Positions 18,842-27,531 of a stretch of 64,000 bases of DNA are shown in pieces. The translations under genes were made by a program, and so were the position numbers. Numbering within the stretch: position 1 is the first letter of the stretch; the number at the start of each line of letters is the position of its first letter. The notes under the pieces were generated by a model. It was given only the letters and a program-made list of their open reading frames with translations, was not told where the DNA came from and did no database searches. The DNA comes from Candidatus Cloacimonadota bacterium. GTDB taxonomy: Bacteria > Cloacimonadota > Cloacimonadia > Cloacimonadales > Cloacimonadaceae. The DNA lies in the NCBI GenBank assembly GCA_018433885.1, contig JAHDQK010000033.1, forward strand, positions 1 through 64,000, read 5' to 3'.

Positions 18842-19590
18842 AACGATTTATAATAGCAATCATCCTGCTTAGCGCAATGAGCCTGAGTGCGGCAGTGTTT
18901 ATGGATGGTGAGAAGCTCACCTTCAACGTGAAATATGGCATCGTCAACGCCGCTGAAGCCACTCTGGAAGCCAGAACTTCAGTTTATCAAGGTACCCCGG
19001 TGTGGTATTTAACAACAAATGCCAGAACTCACAATTTCTTCGATAAGTTCTTTAAGATCAGGGACCGCGTGGAATCCTGGTGGGATAAAGAATCTCTACT
19101 ACCTTACAAGTTTTCCAAGAATTTGCAGGAAGGCAGATACAGGCAGCACAGGGTACACATTTACGACCATGCGCGCCGTCGCACCACGTATCAAAGATGG
19201 TCGTTTCGAGAGAATAGATTTGAGAACAGCGAAATGGATATGCCGATCGATGCCCAAGATATCCTTAGCGCGTTCTATTATGTACGCAGTCAGCCCCTAC
19301 AAGTAGGAAAGAGTGTGATGGTAAACATCACTGCCGATGGCAGAAACATGCCCACTGAAGTACTTGTGCATCGCAAAGAAAAGGTAAAGAGCATCTTTGG
19401 AGAAGTGGAGTGTCTGGTGATCGAGCCCAAGCTGAAGGGAGAAGCTCTATTCAAACAAACCGGCAATATCTTGATCTGGGTAACAAACGATGCCTTCAAG
19501 ATTCCCGTGAAACTTGAAAGTAAGATCAGTTTTGGTTCGTTTACCGCAACTCTGGAAAGCGCTCAAAAGGTTCCTTTGAAACTGAAATGA
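18838..19590 (+). CDS. DUF3108-type exported protein
   Basis: 250 aa. Signal peptide (VKRFIIAIILLSAMSLSAA) and then FMDGEKLTFNVKYGIVNAAEATLE, the typical start of DUF3108 proteins, which are periplasmic beta-rich proteins of unknown role. Other family-like blocks are ARTHNFFDKFFKIRDRVESW and YYVRSQPLQVGKS. GTG 18838 is chosen because it begins the signal peptide, has GGAGG upstream and overlaps the SDR stop by four bases. Its own stop overlaps the queA ATG (ATGA). Confidence 0.8.
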   Translation: MKRFIIAIILLSAMSLSAAVFMDGEKLTFNVKYGIVNAAEATLEARTSVYQGTPVWYLTTNARTHNFFDKFFKIRDRVESWWDKESLLPYKFSKNLQEGRYRQHRVHIYDHARRRTTYQRWSFRENRFENSEMDMPIDAQDILSAFYYVRSQPLQVGKSVMVNITADGRNMPTEVLVHRKEKVKSIFGEVECLVIEPKLKGEALFKQTGNILIWVTNDAFKIPVKLESKISFGSFTATLESAQKVPLKLK

Positions 19591-20630
19591 AAGCTGATTT
19601 GCTGCAACGAAACTCTTACCATTATGAACTTCCTGCAGAGCTGATCGCCCAGTATCCTGCTCAGAAACGTGACGAATCCAGGTTGATGCATCTGCAGCGA
19701 GGGGATAAGACAATAGATCACAAGTTGTTCAGTGATCTCCCGGATTTGTTGCGGGAGGGAGACCTATTGGTACTGAACAACAGCAAGGTATTCCCTGCCA
19801 GACTCTTCGGTGAGAAATCCAATGGCACGAAAATCGAGGTTTTGCTCCTAAGTCCAGATTCCGCCCATGATACTTGGAAATGTCTGGTGTATCCGGGAAA
19901 GAGATTGAAGGAGGAGCAGTACATTACTTTCTCGGAAAACATGAGGGGTTATGTGTTTTCTGGGGCAAATGACGGTACCCGCCTGATTCGTTTGGAGTAT
20001 GAAGGAGATTTCTGGGCAGCCATCGATAAAGTTGGTCATATACCCCTTCCGCCCTATATCAACCGTCCGGATGAAGACGAGGATAGAGAGCGGTATCAAA
20101 CCATATATGCCCGCGAGCCCGGATCGGTGGCGGCACCCACCGCGGGATTGCATTTCAGCCCTGTTTTGATGGATACCCTCAAGGCAAAAGGAGTGCAGTT
20201 TGCCGAACTGACTCTTCATGTAGGCATTGGCACTTTCCGACCCGTTAAAACAGACGATATCACCCAGCACTTGATGCATAGCGAATGTGTAGAAATACCG
20301 GAAACAACAGCGGAGCTTGTTAACTGTGCCAAGCAGGAGAACCGCAGAGTAATAGCCGTGGGTAGCACCAGTGTGCGCAGCTTGGAGAGTTTTTGGGAAG
20401 ATGGCAGATTGCAAGCTGGAAATCGCTGGACAGATATCTTTATATATCCTGGTTACAATTTCAAGGTTGCGGATGCGATGATCACAAATTTTCATCTGCC
20501 GGAATCTACTCTATTAATGATGATTTCCGCATTTGCCGGGTATGATTTCGTGATGGAAGCATATCGACTTGCGGTTTCCGAACGGTATAGATTTTTTAGT
20601 TATGGCGACGCCATGTTGATCGAACTATGA
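19587..20630 (+). CDS. queA: S-adenosylmethionine:tRNA ribosyltransferase-isomerase
   Basis: 347 aa. Transfers and isomerises the ribosyl part of SAM onto preQ1-modified tRNA to give epoxyqueuosine. Signature blocks: YELPAELIAQYPAQKRDESRLM, LVLNNSKVFPARLFG, AAPTAGLHFSP, TLHVGIGTFRPV, the THR-like SVRSLES region, and TNFHLPESTLLMMISAFAG. It is coupled by four-base overlaps on both sides (DUF3108 gene and birA). Confidence 0.97.
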   Translation: MKADLLQRNSYHYELPAELIAQYPAQKRDESRLMHLQRGDKTIDHKLFSDLPDLLREGDLLVLNNSKVFPARLFGEKSNGTKIEVLLLSPDSAHDTWKCLVYPGKRLKEEQYITFSENMRGYVFSGANDGTRLIRLEYEGDFWAAIDKVGHIPLPPYINRPDEDEDRERYQTIYAREPGSVAAPTAGLHFSPVLMDTLKAKGVQFAELTLHVGIGTFRPVKTDDITQHLMHSECVEIPETTAELVNCAKQENRRVIAVGSTSVRSLESFWEDGRLQAGNRWTDIFIYPGYNFKVADAMITNFHLPESTLLMMISAFAGYDFVMEAYRLAVSERYRFFSYGDAMLIEL

Positions 20631-21346
20631 AAGAGAGAAGCTATTTCTATTATGACGAATTGGACAGCACAATGCTGGAGTACAAAAGACTCCGTGAGGT
20701 TCATAAGGGCTTGATATCCGTACGAACGGAAAAGCAAGAAGATGGCGTAGGCAGAAACGACAAGGTCTGGCTATCTCCTCCTGGTGGTTTGTGGTTTACT
20801 TTTGATATCAGATACAGCGGATTTGTGGCATCCTTTGGCTTGTATACGGGATATTGTATCCATCGCGAGCTATGTAACTTATTCTCTCCGCTGGTTGACA
20901 AGTTACAGATCAAATGGACAAACGACATCATCTATGACGGAAAGAAGTTGGGGGGATTGCTGTGTCAGAGTCGCCCGGGTTATTATACAATCGGGGTGGG
21001 AATCAATACTAATAATGAGATAGACTCGCATCTGGGCAAGTTTGGTGCTACCAGCATGAAAGAGATTCTCGGTTGTGAGATATCCAACGAACAGCTCTGC
21101 TACAGCCTGATCAATGCGGTGGAAAAGTGCGAAAGATTATTAAATCACGAAATCACCTATATCACCTATTGCAACGAGCACTTGTTCGGTAAGAACCAGT
21201 TAGCTCTAATAGATGTCGGAACCACACCTTTTGAGGCGGAAATCCTAGGAATAGATCTCAAAGGAGCTTTAATCGTTCGTAAAGAAATGGGGGAGATCCT
21301 GAATCTGAACTCCGGCTCCATCCTTAGTATAAAAGCTTTTTCTTGA
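20627..21346 (+). CDS. birA: Biotin--[acetyl-CoA-carboxylase] ligase (BirA catalytic type)
   Basis: 239 aa, so only the ligase and carboxy-terminal domains are present; there is no DNA-binding helix-turn-helix and it should not act as a repressor. DELDSTM near the start, EDGVGRNDKVWLSPPGGLW (the biotinyl-AMP GRGR-type loop), and IKWTNDIIYDGKKLGG are the family motifs. It activates biotin and attaches it to carboxylases. It overlaps queA by four bases; its last codons overlap a TTGACA that serves the next gene. Confidence 0.93.
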   Translation: MKERSYFYYDELDSTMLEYKRLREVHKGLISVRTEKQEDGVGRNDKVWLSPPGGLWFTFDIRYSGFVASFGLYTGYCIHRELCNLFSPLVDKLQIKWTNDIIYDGKKLGGLLCQSRPGYYTIGVGINTNNEIDSHLGKFGATSMKEILGCEISNEQLCYSLINAVEKCERLLNHEITYITYCNEHLFGKNQLALIDVGTTPFEAEILGIDLKGALIVRKEMGEILNLNSGSILSIKAFS

Positions 21347-21371
21347 CAGATACACATACCTTAAATCTTTG
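21343..21371 (+). promoter_or_regulatory. Putative promoter of the TPR lipoprotein gene
   Basis: Perfect TTGACA (21343-21348) overlapping the birA stop, 19 bases, then TTTG (21368-21371) preceded by AATC. Same layout as the tRNA-Leu promoter. The ATG at 21412 is 40 bases further. Confidence 0.5.
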
Positions 21372-21411
21372 TAAAAGACAAGAATCGAATATCCATACCC
21401 TGGAGGATCTA

Positions 21412-23070
21412 ATGAACAGATTGTTGCTGATTGCCATGGTTGCCTTCTTGCTGATTTCAGCTTGCTCGGTGAATAGTGGCATGCCCGAACTTAACGTAGC
21501 TCAGGATGAATACACCGGTTTAGTTACCAAAGTTGCCTTCCTGCCAATCAAAGCCATGGATGCCAGAAGCAGAAACGTACGCAAAATTCTCACCGTAAGA
21601 GATTTGGACTATGTTTTTTCCGCTTATCCGCAGTATGAGCTGATGAACATGGAAGTAGTCGCCGATGAATTCAACGCTTTCCGCTTTCCTGATGTTGATG
21701 ATATTGATCTTGATGAAATGGTCGAAGTAGCCGAAGCCATGGGCGCGAACGTTTTGATATTGGGGAACATCGCTTCTCTGCGTGCGGATCTTTTTGCCAT
21801 GAACCTCAGGTTTTTCAGTGCTCGCACAAACGAGCTACGGCAGGTGAATTTCAATGTGGCAAACCTCAAAGAAACCCGCTGGAAACAGCTTAATGAATCT
21901 TTGATGGCAGAATTGGATCGCTTTATCTCCACCGAAGTTGACCGTATCTTCAACGTTGCTACAAACTTCTATGCCGGCGCAAAATATGCCGATGCCGAAA
22001 GCCAGCTGCAAACCGCCATTGGCTTGGATCCGGAAAACGTGGATGCTTATTACTACTTGGGCGCAACATATTATAAAACAGATAGATACGCTTTAGCGGA
22101 AACCAGCTTTAACCAAGCTTTGGAATTGGATCCTACGCATTACCAGACCTTGGTGATGATGAACGAGATGTACGAGAAAACAGGCGAAAACCTCAAGCGC
22201 ATCGGAGTCATGGAAAGAATTGCTGATATCAACGACGATGTAGAACTCTGGCTAGCGATTGGAAACCTGTATGCCGAAGCGGGAGAGATGGTAAAATCTG
22301 AGACTGCATTCAGAAACGCTTTGGCTTTGGATGAATCCAGCACCACCGTACAAACACGTCTTGCATTCCTCTTGTTTGATCAGGAACGCTTTGCCGAGGC
22401 TATTCCATATCTGGAAAGCGCTTACGACAACCTCCCCGAGAACGACCTCCTTTCCAGACGCCTGGCTGTATCCTATCAGCGTAGCGGACGCATGGCAGAA
22501 GCCATCGCCAGATATGAAGGCTTGATTCGCACCAATCCGAACAACGTTAACGCTTATCTGAACGTCGTGAGCCTGTATCGCAACCAGGCTACCGAAGCTG
22601 CAGACCAGGCCGTGAAAAACGAGATGAATGCCAAAGCTATCGCCACCATGAATCAATTGATCGCGATAGCCCCGAATAATCCCATGGCATATTTGAATCT
22701 GGCAAGTATCTACCTGGCTCAGAGCAACAATGTTGAGGCAGAAAAGAATGCTAATGCCACCATCCAAAGAGATCCCAGCTTGTACCAGCCCTACATGATA
22801 TTAGCAACAGTCAGCCAATCCAAAGGGACTCTTGATTACAACCGCTTTGCTGATTTGGAAAAACGTGCTGCCGCTGCTGTTGGTCGCCAAGCCACCACAC
22901 TCTCCAGGGAACGGGATGCTGCCAAAGCTAGTGCAAACAACCATTTCCGCACGGCTGTAACTCATTTGAATACTGCCAGAACTCTAAGCTCCGAACCTGA
23001 AATTCTGAGAGATATCCAGACCCGGCTCAACTCTCTGAGCAATCTGGTATCAGCCACTACTGGATATTAA
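21412..23070 (+). CDS. TPR-repeat lipoprotein
   Basis: 552 aa. Lipobox LLISAC (Cys about residue 19) gives a membrane-anchored protein. Residues about 30-170 form a domain beginning TKVAFLPIKAMDARSR, possibly like the small periplasmic domains that precede TPRs. From about 180 on there are at least six to seven tetratricopeptide repeats (for example YADAESQLQTAIGLDPENVDAYYYLG and RYALAETSFNQALELDP). The role is probably as a scaffold for an envelope complex; the partner is unknown. GGAGG before ATG 21412 decides the start. Confidence 0.85.
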   Translation: MNRLLLIAMVAFLLISACSVNSGMPELNVAQDEYTGLVTKVAFLPIKAMDARSRNVRKILTVRDLDYVFSAYPQYELMNMEVVADEFNAFRFPDVDDIDLDEMVEVAEAMGANVLILGNIASLRADLFAMNLRFFSARTNELRQVNFNVANLKETRWKQLNESLMAELDRFISTEVDRIFNVATNFYAGAKYADAESQLQTAIGLDPENVDAYYYLGATYYKTDRYALAETSFNQALELDPTHYQTLVMMNEMYEKTGENLKRIGVMERIADINDDVELWLAIGNLYAEAGEMVKSETAFRNALALDESSTTVQTRLAFLLFDQERFAEAIPYLESAYDNLPENDLLSRRLAVSYQRSGRMAEAIARYEGLIRTNPNNVNAYLNVVSLYRNQATEAADQAVKNEMNAKAIATMNQLIAIAPNNPMAYLNLASIYLAQSNNVEAEKNANATIQRDPSLYQPYMILATVSQSKGTLDYNRFADLEKRAAAAVGRQATTLSRERDAAKASANNHFRTAVTHLNTARTLSSEPEILRDIQTRLNSLSNLVSATTGY

Positions 23071-23093
23071 TATAGATCCATTCACATAGAAAG

Positions 23094-23125
23094 AAAAAAG
23101 CCACTCTCCAGAGTGGCTTTTTTTT
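23094..23125 (+). terminator. Rho-independent terminator after the TPR lipoprotein gene
   Basis: Stem GCCACTC / GAGTGGC with loop TCCA, preceded by six A and followed by eight T. It closes the long plus-strand block. Confidence 0.95.
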
Positions 23126-23594
23126 GCGGTCGCGGCATTCTGCGATTATTTAAAAATCACGTCAATGTGATGTAGTGTGGGCGACACAAATTATTGATAT
23201 CCCGGGTTTTCAAATATCGGATCAAATGGTATTCTCAATGATGCCGGATGTATGGGCACGAGAATCCCGCCAAGGGAGACACAATTGTAACGGAGGATTT
23301 CGAACCCCCGAATAATGGAACGACAGATTGACGTGACCGTCAAACAGCCCCGCCAGGGTCGACACCGATCTTAGCGAGGGTGTGTAGCGTAGCGAAGCCC
23401 CTCGTAGTAAGGAAAAAGCGATCCCGAGTCCCTCGCGGGCGACACAAGTCAATGGGATAGCATGTAGCACAATAACAACACCAACATGTTTCTATGGTTA
23501 TGTAATTTAAGCTTGGAGAATCCTGTTCCAGATCATTCCACAGAAAAAAGAACCAGGAGATGGCAGCGGATATAATGGCCTCGAATCATGCAAT
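23126..23594. repeat. Gene-free stretch with GGGCGACACAA repeats and small palindromes
   Basis: No credible gene. GGGCGACACAA occurs at 23179-23189 and 23437-23447, and GGGAGACACAA at 23274-23284, all in the same orientation. TTGACG-tgac-CGTCAA (23328-23343) is an inverted repeat, and CGAGGG / CCCTCG can pair around 23375-23405. The composition is patchy, suggesting a compound of small dispersed repeats. The short open frames here have no start signals. Confidence 0.5.
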
Positions 23595-23690
23595 CTCGCC
23601 CCCATTGCTTGAAGCAGTGGCGAAGCTGTGTTGATACAGTGGCTACTGCTGCAAAGAAGCATCGCGATACTTACGACGAATGGGGGAGAA
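23595..23690 (-). repeat. 96-bp inverted-repeat element, copy A
   Basis: Begins CTCGCCCCCATTGC and ends GAATGGGGGAGAA, so CCCCCATT (23599-23606) and AATGGGGG (23679-23686) form perfect ends. It aligns without gaps to copies at 38118-38213 and 54773-54868; I count about 57 of 96 identical bases with the latter. Shared inner blocks include GCAGT and TTGA. Strand is given relative to copy B. It lies between convergent genes, away from any coding region. Confidence 0.7.
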
Positions 23691-23845
23691 ACAGGCTGGA
23701 GCTTAAGATTGAATTCCGGGGAAAGCTATGTCGTTATCCCGTAACATGGCATTTTATATCTGTATGTGGAACTTGATATTGAGAAGTGGTTTTCTAACGA
23801 GTGTGCCGGAAGCAATTACTCAATTCATCTAGTGAAAATGGTCTG

Positions 23846-23885
23846 GATAAATAAATGGGCACGCTTCCTTAGTGGAGGCATGCCC
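23846..23885 (-). terminator. Terminator of the minus-strand lspA-downstream operon
   Basis: Hairpin 23857-23885 (GGGCA..GCTTCC / GGAGGC..TGCCC, one mismatch, loop TTAGT). Read on the minus strand it is followed by a T-rich stretch (ATTTATTTAT). It is 20 bases beyond the stop of the gene ending at 23906. Confidence 0.7.
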
Positions 23886-23905
23886 AAACACTTTGGAAAC
23901 AAGGA

Positions 23906-24187
23906 TCAGTAGAAGAAGATTTTTACACCGATCGCGATAAGCAGAACGCTATTGATAGCTAACCAGATCATTACTTTTCCGGCGATCTTTTCATATGTCT
24001 CGCGATTGTGTTGTATCTTTCTTTCCAGACGTACAAGCATGTGTTCCATGGTTGCCATCTTTTCGGCAGTGTGATCTTTTTTTCTGATGTTTCCATTATG
24101 GTTCATATCTCTCTTAAGGTGTCTGAAGAGTTCGAACACCAAGGGTAAATAGGCGGGTAAAAAACGTCTCAAACCGGCTCCTGCCAT
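23906..24187 (-). CDS. Small membrane-anchored hypothetical protein
   Basis: 93 aa, not recognised. It starts MAGAGLRRFLPAYLPLV, has a charged helical middle that could be a short coiled coil (ATMEHMLVRLERKIQHNRETYEKI), and ends with one membrane helix (VMIWLAINSVLLIAIGVKIF). ATG 24187 has AAAGGAG upstream; the longer frame would run back into the PorV-like gene. It follows that gene by ten bases and is the last of the operon. Confidence 0.7.
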   Translation of the reverse strand: MAGAGLRRFLPAYLPLVFELFRHLKRDMNHNGNIRKKDHTAEKMATMEHMLVRLERKIQHNRETYEKIAGKVMIWLAINSVLLIAIGVKIFFY

Positions 24188-24197
24188 TTCGTCTCCT

Positions 24198-25040
24198 TTA
24201 GAATTCATAACCGAGGTTGAAGTAATGAGTGGGTGAGAGCACCGAGTGCATGGTGAATGAATAATCCAGATTTACACCTTCCATGATGAAAGATGCACCA
24301 GCGGAGTAGGTCGCGGGGTTTTGATGCACGCCAGCGCGAAGATACAGAGGTTCGAAGATTTTGGCTTCTACGCCTCCCATAAACTCCGTGGCTTCGGCAA
24401 AATCTTTTTTCACTTCCACAGTGGTGGTGACACCGTCGTAGGGGATGTATGAGATTCCGAGTGCTAGCTTATTGGGAAGGTCGATCTGGTTCTCAAATCC
24501 CATTTTAGCTTTTGTTAAGTTTGTAACCGCAAAGCCAAGCTTGGTGCGGTTGTGAAGAAGAGCAGTTACTCCGAGATCTACGCCATAAGCTTCATCGCTG
24601 TCGTCATCGTCGAAAGTCAAGCCATAGTAATTCAGATTGTAGCCAACGTTGATTGTGGAATGAATGTCCTTCTGCAGAACGAAAGCATGGGATAAAGTTA
24701 GGATTTGATCTTGATACAAGGTATAGTCCTCAAAATCCACATCCATCATCCGGATACCGGCACCAAAAGTTCCCAGCTTTTTGGGGAGCTTGATGCCGAA
24801 AGCGGCGGTCTTGTATTCCGAGAATTTCTCGCCATTGATCTGAGACAAACCGATCTTGGCTTCGTAACCGCTATCTGCGAGGCCGGCGGGGTTATAAAAG
24901 ATCGTATTCACGTCGTTAGCAACGCCGGTGAAAGCTCCACCCATGCCACGAGCACGAGCAGAGGGCTGGTAATCGTTGAAGACTGCCAACAGCATGGCGC
25001 AGGGGATCAGGATCAGGGTAAGTAATAATATCTTTTTCAT
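24198..25040 (-). CDS. PorV/PorQ-like outer-membrane barrel protein
   Basis: 280 aa. Signal peptide (MKKILLLTLILIPCAMLLA), then PSARARGMGGAFTGVANDVN and IFYNPAGLAD, the standard opening of PorV/PorQ-like (FadL-related) barrels. It ends in LGYEF as barrel proteins do. It is a second family member besides 10405-11430 but clearly shorter and different in sequence. It sits ten bases after an exported OB-fold protein that carries a FlgD-like tail, so export through a Por-like route is again suggested. Confidence 0.85.
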   Translation of the reverse strand: MKKILLLTLILIPCAMLLAVFNDYQPSARARGMGGAFTGVANDVNTIFYNPAGLADSGYEAKIGLSQINGEKFSEYKTAAFGIKLPKKLGTFGAGIRMMDVDFEDYTLYQDQILTLSHAFVLQKDIHSTINVGYNLNYYGLTFDDDDSDEAYGVDLGVTALLHNRTKLGFAVTNLTKAKMGFENQIDLPNKLALGISYIPYDGVTTTVEVKKDFAEATEFMGGVEAKIFEPLYLRAGVHQNPATYSAGASFIMEGVNLDYSFTMHSVLSPTHYFNLGYEF

Positions 25041-25050
25041 GTTAACTCCC

Positions 25051-26493
25051 TCATTTCAGACGTGATTTGATCACGATGGGCTGAACGGTGGTATAGCGTT
25101 TACTGGTTTCACGGTTACTGATTTCGGTATGGCAATAGTAGATGCCGGGTTCCAATAGCTTCATATTGCTATCTCTGCCATTCCACGTGGTGTTTACGAT
25201 ACCGGTGGGGCTGGTGAAGTTCTGGTGCACAGGAGTGGCTACCAGGCGACCTTGTGCGTCGTAGATGCGAATCAAAGCACGGGCAAGGAATCCGGTCTTT
25301 GTGCCGTATTCGATGTTCAACACTTCGTTCATGGAAGGATCAAAACTATTCTTGGAACTGCTCGCCGTGCCAATGCTGAGATAAGCGATGTTATCCTGAA
25401 TCTTCACTTGGAGGCGACCGTTATAAATTGTGCTGATAGCTTGGTCGTCGAACTTAAAATTCGTGATGATGATCGGGATTTCACCGTAGATTTTTGGCTC
25501 GAACTTCAGTTTGATAAGTATCATATCCGTAGCAGAAACAATGCCGTCCTGGGATCCATAATGAAATGTGATTACATCTCCGGCACTGGAAACTGTAACA
25601 GATGGCGCTGCAGTAGTTACTGTGCCATCGATATCAAATCCCTGGTAGATAACTTTGGCGGGATCGATATTGATGTCGAAGGAGTATTCACGAACGCCCC
25701 ATTCGCTGAGTAGCTTGGTAGAACTCAGTTCCAGAGTGCTGATTTTATCAATCTCCGCTAAGGGGTCTGAACTAAGGCGGATAGTGGAGTTTGCCACGCT
25801 ATCTTCTTTAATTAAGTCGTCTCTATCACGAGGGTTCACTTTCCAACCTGCGCTGCTGGTTCCCCAATAATCCACCATACCCCGGATCACGTACCACCAA
25901 TCGCCAACAACAATCGAGTGTTGGCTGGGGATGGAGAAGAATCCATCATCAACCATCGCCTGGATGTTGCTGGTGTCGGCTATATTGAACTGCCCATAGC
26001 TGTCTGTCGCGGATTTGATCTGCACGTTGTAAAAAGCTACCAGCACACCTTCCCATTGTTCGGAAATGGCGTTGTTGCGGGGGAGCTCGGAAGTGCTGAG
26101 GATCGCCGCAGGGGGAACGGGATTGCCGGAAGAAAGGATATCCACGTTGCTGACATCGGTAATCTGAGTAAGGGTATGAGTCCATTGGTTGTTGTAGTTA
26201 AACTCAAGAACCTTTCCAGTGACTATCACTTCATCGCCCACTTGAACCAGATTTGAAGAATCGCGATGATACACATACAGTCCGCTCCAGGGGCCACCAT
26301 CAGGATCTCCGAGATAATAGAAATTGTTTGCTTTCACAGCTGTTACAATCGCTTGAATATCCACAATCTGGTTCTCGTAAGGAGAACGTCCGTTGGGATT
26401 TTCGGTAAATTGAATATCATAACAGCTAAGGGGATCTGCCATGATCCCGACCGCGATGGTCAGGGCTAAAAATGTAAGAACGATACCTTTCAT
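25051..26493 (-). CDS. Secreted OB-fold / cohesin-like protein with FlgD-like carboxy-terminal domain
   Basis: 480 aa. Signal peptide (about 1-19). Residues ~20-215 look like two OB-fold modules of the kind found in YhcR/endonuclease-type secreted proteins (QIVDIQAIVTAV, GDEVIVTGKVLEFN; VGDWWYVIRGMVDYWG), but no nuclease motif follows. Residues ~240-370 resemble a cohesin/type-I dockerin-binding beta sandwich (YSFDINIDPAKVIYQGFDID). The last ~95 are FlgD-Ig-like (ALIRIYDAQGRLV, TTWNGRD, LEPGIYYCHTE). Function is unknown; nucleic-acid or carbohydrate binding at the surface is possible. It starts directly after the lspA stop with AAGGAG upstream. Confidence 0.75.
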   Translation of the reverse strand: MKGIVLTFLALTIAVGIMADPLSCYDIQFTENPNGRSPYENQIVDIQAIVTAVKANNFYYLGDPDGGPWSGLYVYHRDSSNLVQVGDEVIVTGKVLEFNYNNQWTHTLTQITDVSNVDILSSGNPVPPAAILSTSELPRNNAISEQWEGVLVAFYNVQIKSATDSYGQFNIADTSNIQAMVDDGFFSIPSQHSIVVGDWWYVIRGMVDYWGTSSAGWKVNPRDRDDLIKEDSVANSTIRLSSDPLAEIDKISTLELSSTKLLSEWGVREYSFDINIDPAKVIYQGFDIDGTVTTAAPSVTVSSAGDVITFHYGSQDGIVSATDMILIKLKFEPKIYGEIPIIITNFKFDDQAISTIYNGRLQVKIQDNIAYLSIGTASSSKNSFDPSMNEVLNIEYGTKTGFLARALIRIYDAQGRLVATPVHQNFTSPTGIVNTTWNGRDSNMKLLEPGIYYCHTEISNRETSKRYTTVQPIVIKSRLK

Positions 26494-27051
26494 TTATATC
26501 TCCTTGGTATGAATCTCTTCACTAATGTGCTCCGCTAGCTGGGGTGAATCAGCAGGTTGAGCATCTTTGATAAAAAACATATCAATGATCAAGAGACATA
26601 CTGCGATAAAAATCGAGCTGTCTGCGATATTGAATATAGGAAAGCGGTGCATTATAAAATCCGGAAAGTCCACATTGATAAAATCCGTAACACCACCCAT
26701 GATAATGCGATCAATTAGGTTGCCAATCGCTCCGCCCATCACCAATCCAAAGGCAATCACCTGGATACGGTGGGTGCTCTGATAGAGTAGATAGATGATG
26801 AAGACAATGGCCAAGAGAGTGGTCGTGATGAAGAAAATGCGATTTACCACATCACTTGAAAAACCGATGCTAAAGGCTGCACCTGTGTTTGTGACATGGG
26901 TGAACATGAAAGTATCGCCAAAAATTCCGGATAGAACAGGTACGGAGTGGTGTAGCTCTATGCTGGCGCGAACTATTACCTTTGTGATTTGATCTGCGAT
27001 AAGGATGACGAGCATTATCAGATAAGCGGAGTAGGGCTTTACTTTGGGCAT
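26494..27051 (-). CDS. lspA: Lipoprotein signal peptidase (signal peptidase II)
   Basis: 185 aa inner-membrane aspartyl protease that removes signal peptides of prolipoproteins, such as the two lipoproteins in this window. Four membrane helices are visible. The catalytic Asp motifs are GNLIDRI..GGVTDFI and FNIADSSIF; LIADQITK and NTGAAFS are further family blocks. It is followed at once by the OB-fold protein gene and preceded by the DksA-like gene seven bases upstream. Confidence 0.95.
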   Translation of the reverse strand: MPKVKPYSAYLIMLVILIADQITKVIVRASIELHHSVPVLSGIFGDTFMFTHVTNTGAAFSIGFSSDVVNRIFFITTTLLAIVFIIYLLYQSTHRIQVIAFGLVMGGAIGNLIDRIIMGGVTDFINVDFPDFIMHRFPIFNIADSSIFIAVCLLIIDMFFIKDAQPADSPQLAEHISEEIHTKEI

Positions 27052-27057
27052 CTATCC

Positions 27058-27459
27058 TCAGCGCCTCTGCTTGCGTTTCTTGGTTTCCATCTTCTCTTTG
27101 CATTCTATGCACAAAGTTGCATAAGGGATGATCTGAAGACGGGTATCGGGGATCAACTCGCCACACATCTCGCAATTGCCAAAAGTACCGTCTTGAATGC
27201 GTCGCATGGCATCGTTCAGAAGACGGATCTTCTCGCGTTCGCTTTCCATCATCATCACAGTGTGCTCCATATAGTTGGTATCAGAACCCTGATCTGCCTG
27301 ATGGTAGGCGTAGGATGAGAGGTCCCCGCTACTTTCGCGGGCACCGACGCTCTGCTCTTTGTTTATATTCTCTATGTACTGCATACTTTCTTGAAGCTCC
27401 TTACGGATCAGTTCCTCAAAGTATTGCAGCTTTTCGGCTGTAAGCTTTTTGCTGGCCAT
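27058..27459 (-). CDS. DksA/TraR-type C4 zinc-finger protein
   Basis: 133 aa. A helical amino-terminal half (coiled coil, about 5-90) is followed by the four-cysteine zinc finger CEMCGELI...CIECKEKM at about 96-122. DksA-type proteins bind RNA polymerase and modulate initiation with ppGpp. The coiled-coil tip lacks an obvious DxxDxA motif (DLSSYAYHQADQGSD stands there), so it may be a DksA relative rather than true DksA. ATG 27459 follows AAGGAGA. A perfect TTGACA at 27523-27518 on the minus strand lies upstream, but no clear -10 box follows. Confidence 0.85.
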   Translation of the reverse strand: MASKKLTAEKLQYFEELIRKELQESMQYIENINKEQSVGARESSGDLSSYAYHQADQGSDTNYMEHTVMMMESEREKIRLLNDAMRRIQDGTFGNCEMCGELIPDTRLQIIPYATLCIECKEKMETKKRKQRR

Positions 27460-27531
27460 AGGGTCTCCTTGTCTCTCAATATCTCTAATATCTCATGTAA
27501 TAAAAACAGTACCAAGGTGTCAATAAAAATA

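Noticed and set aside
23222-23470. 82-codon minus-strand open frame
   Set aside because: It covers the GGGCGACACAA repeats and has no start signal or family resemblance.
23588-23776. 62-codon open frame in the gene-free stretch
   Set aside because: It lies over the 96-bp element, has no ribosome site, and the corresponding frame in copy C is closed by stops inside the element and in copy B at its end.
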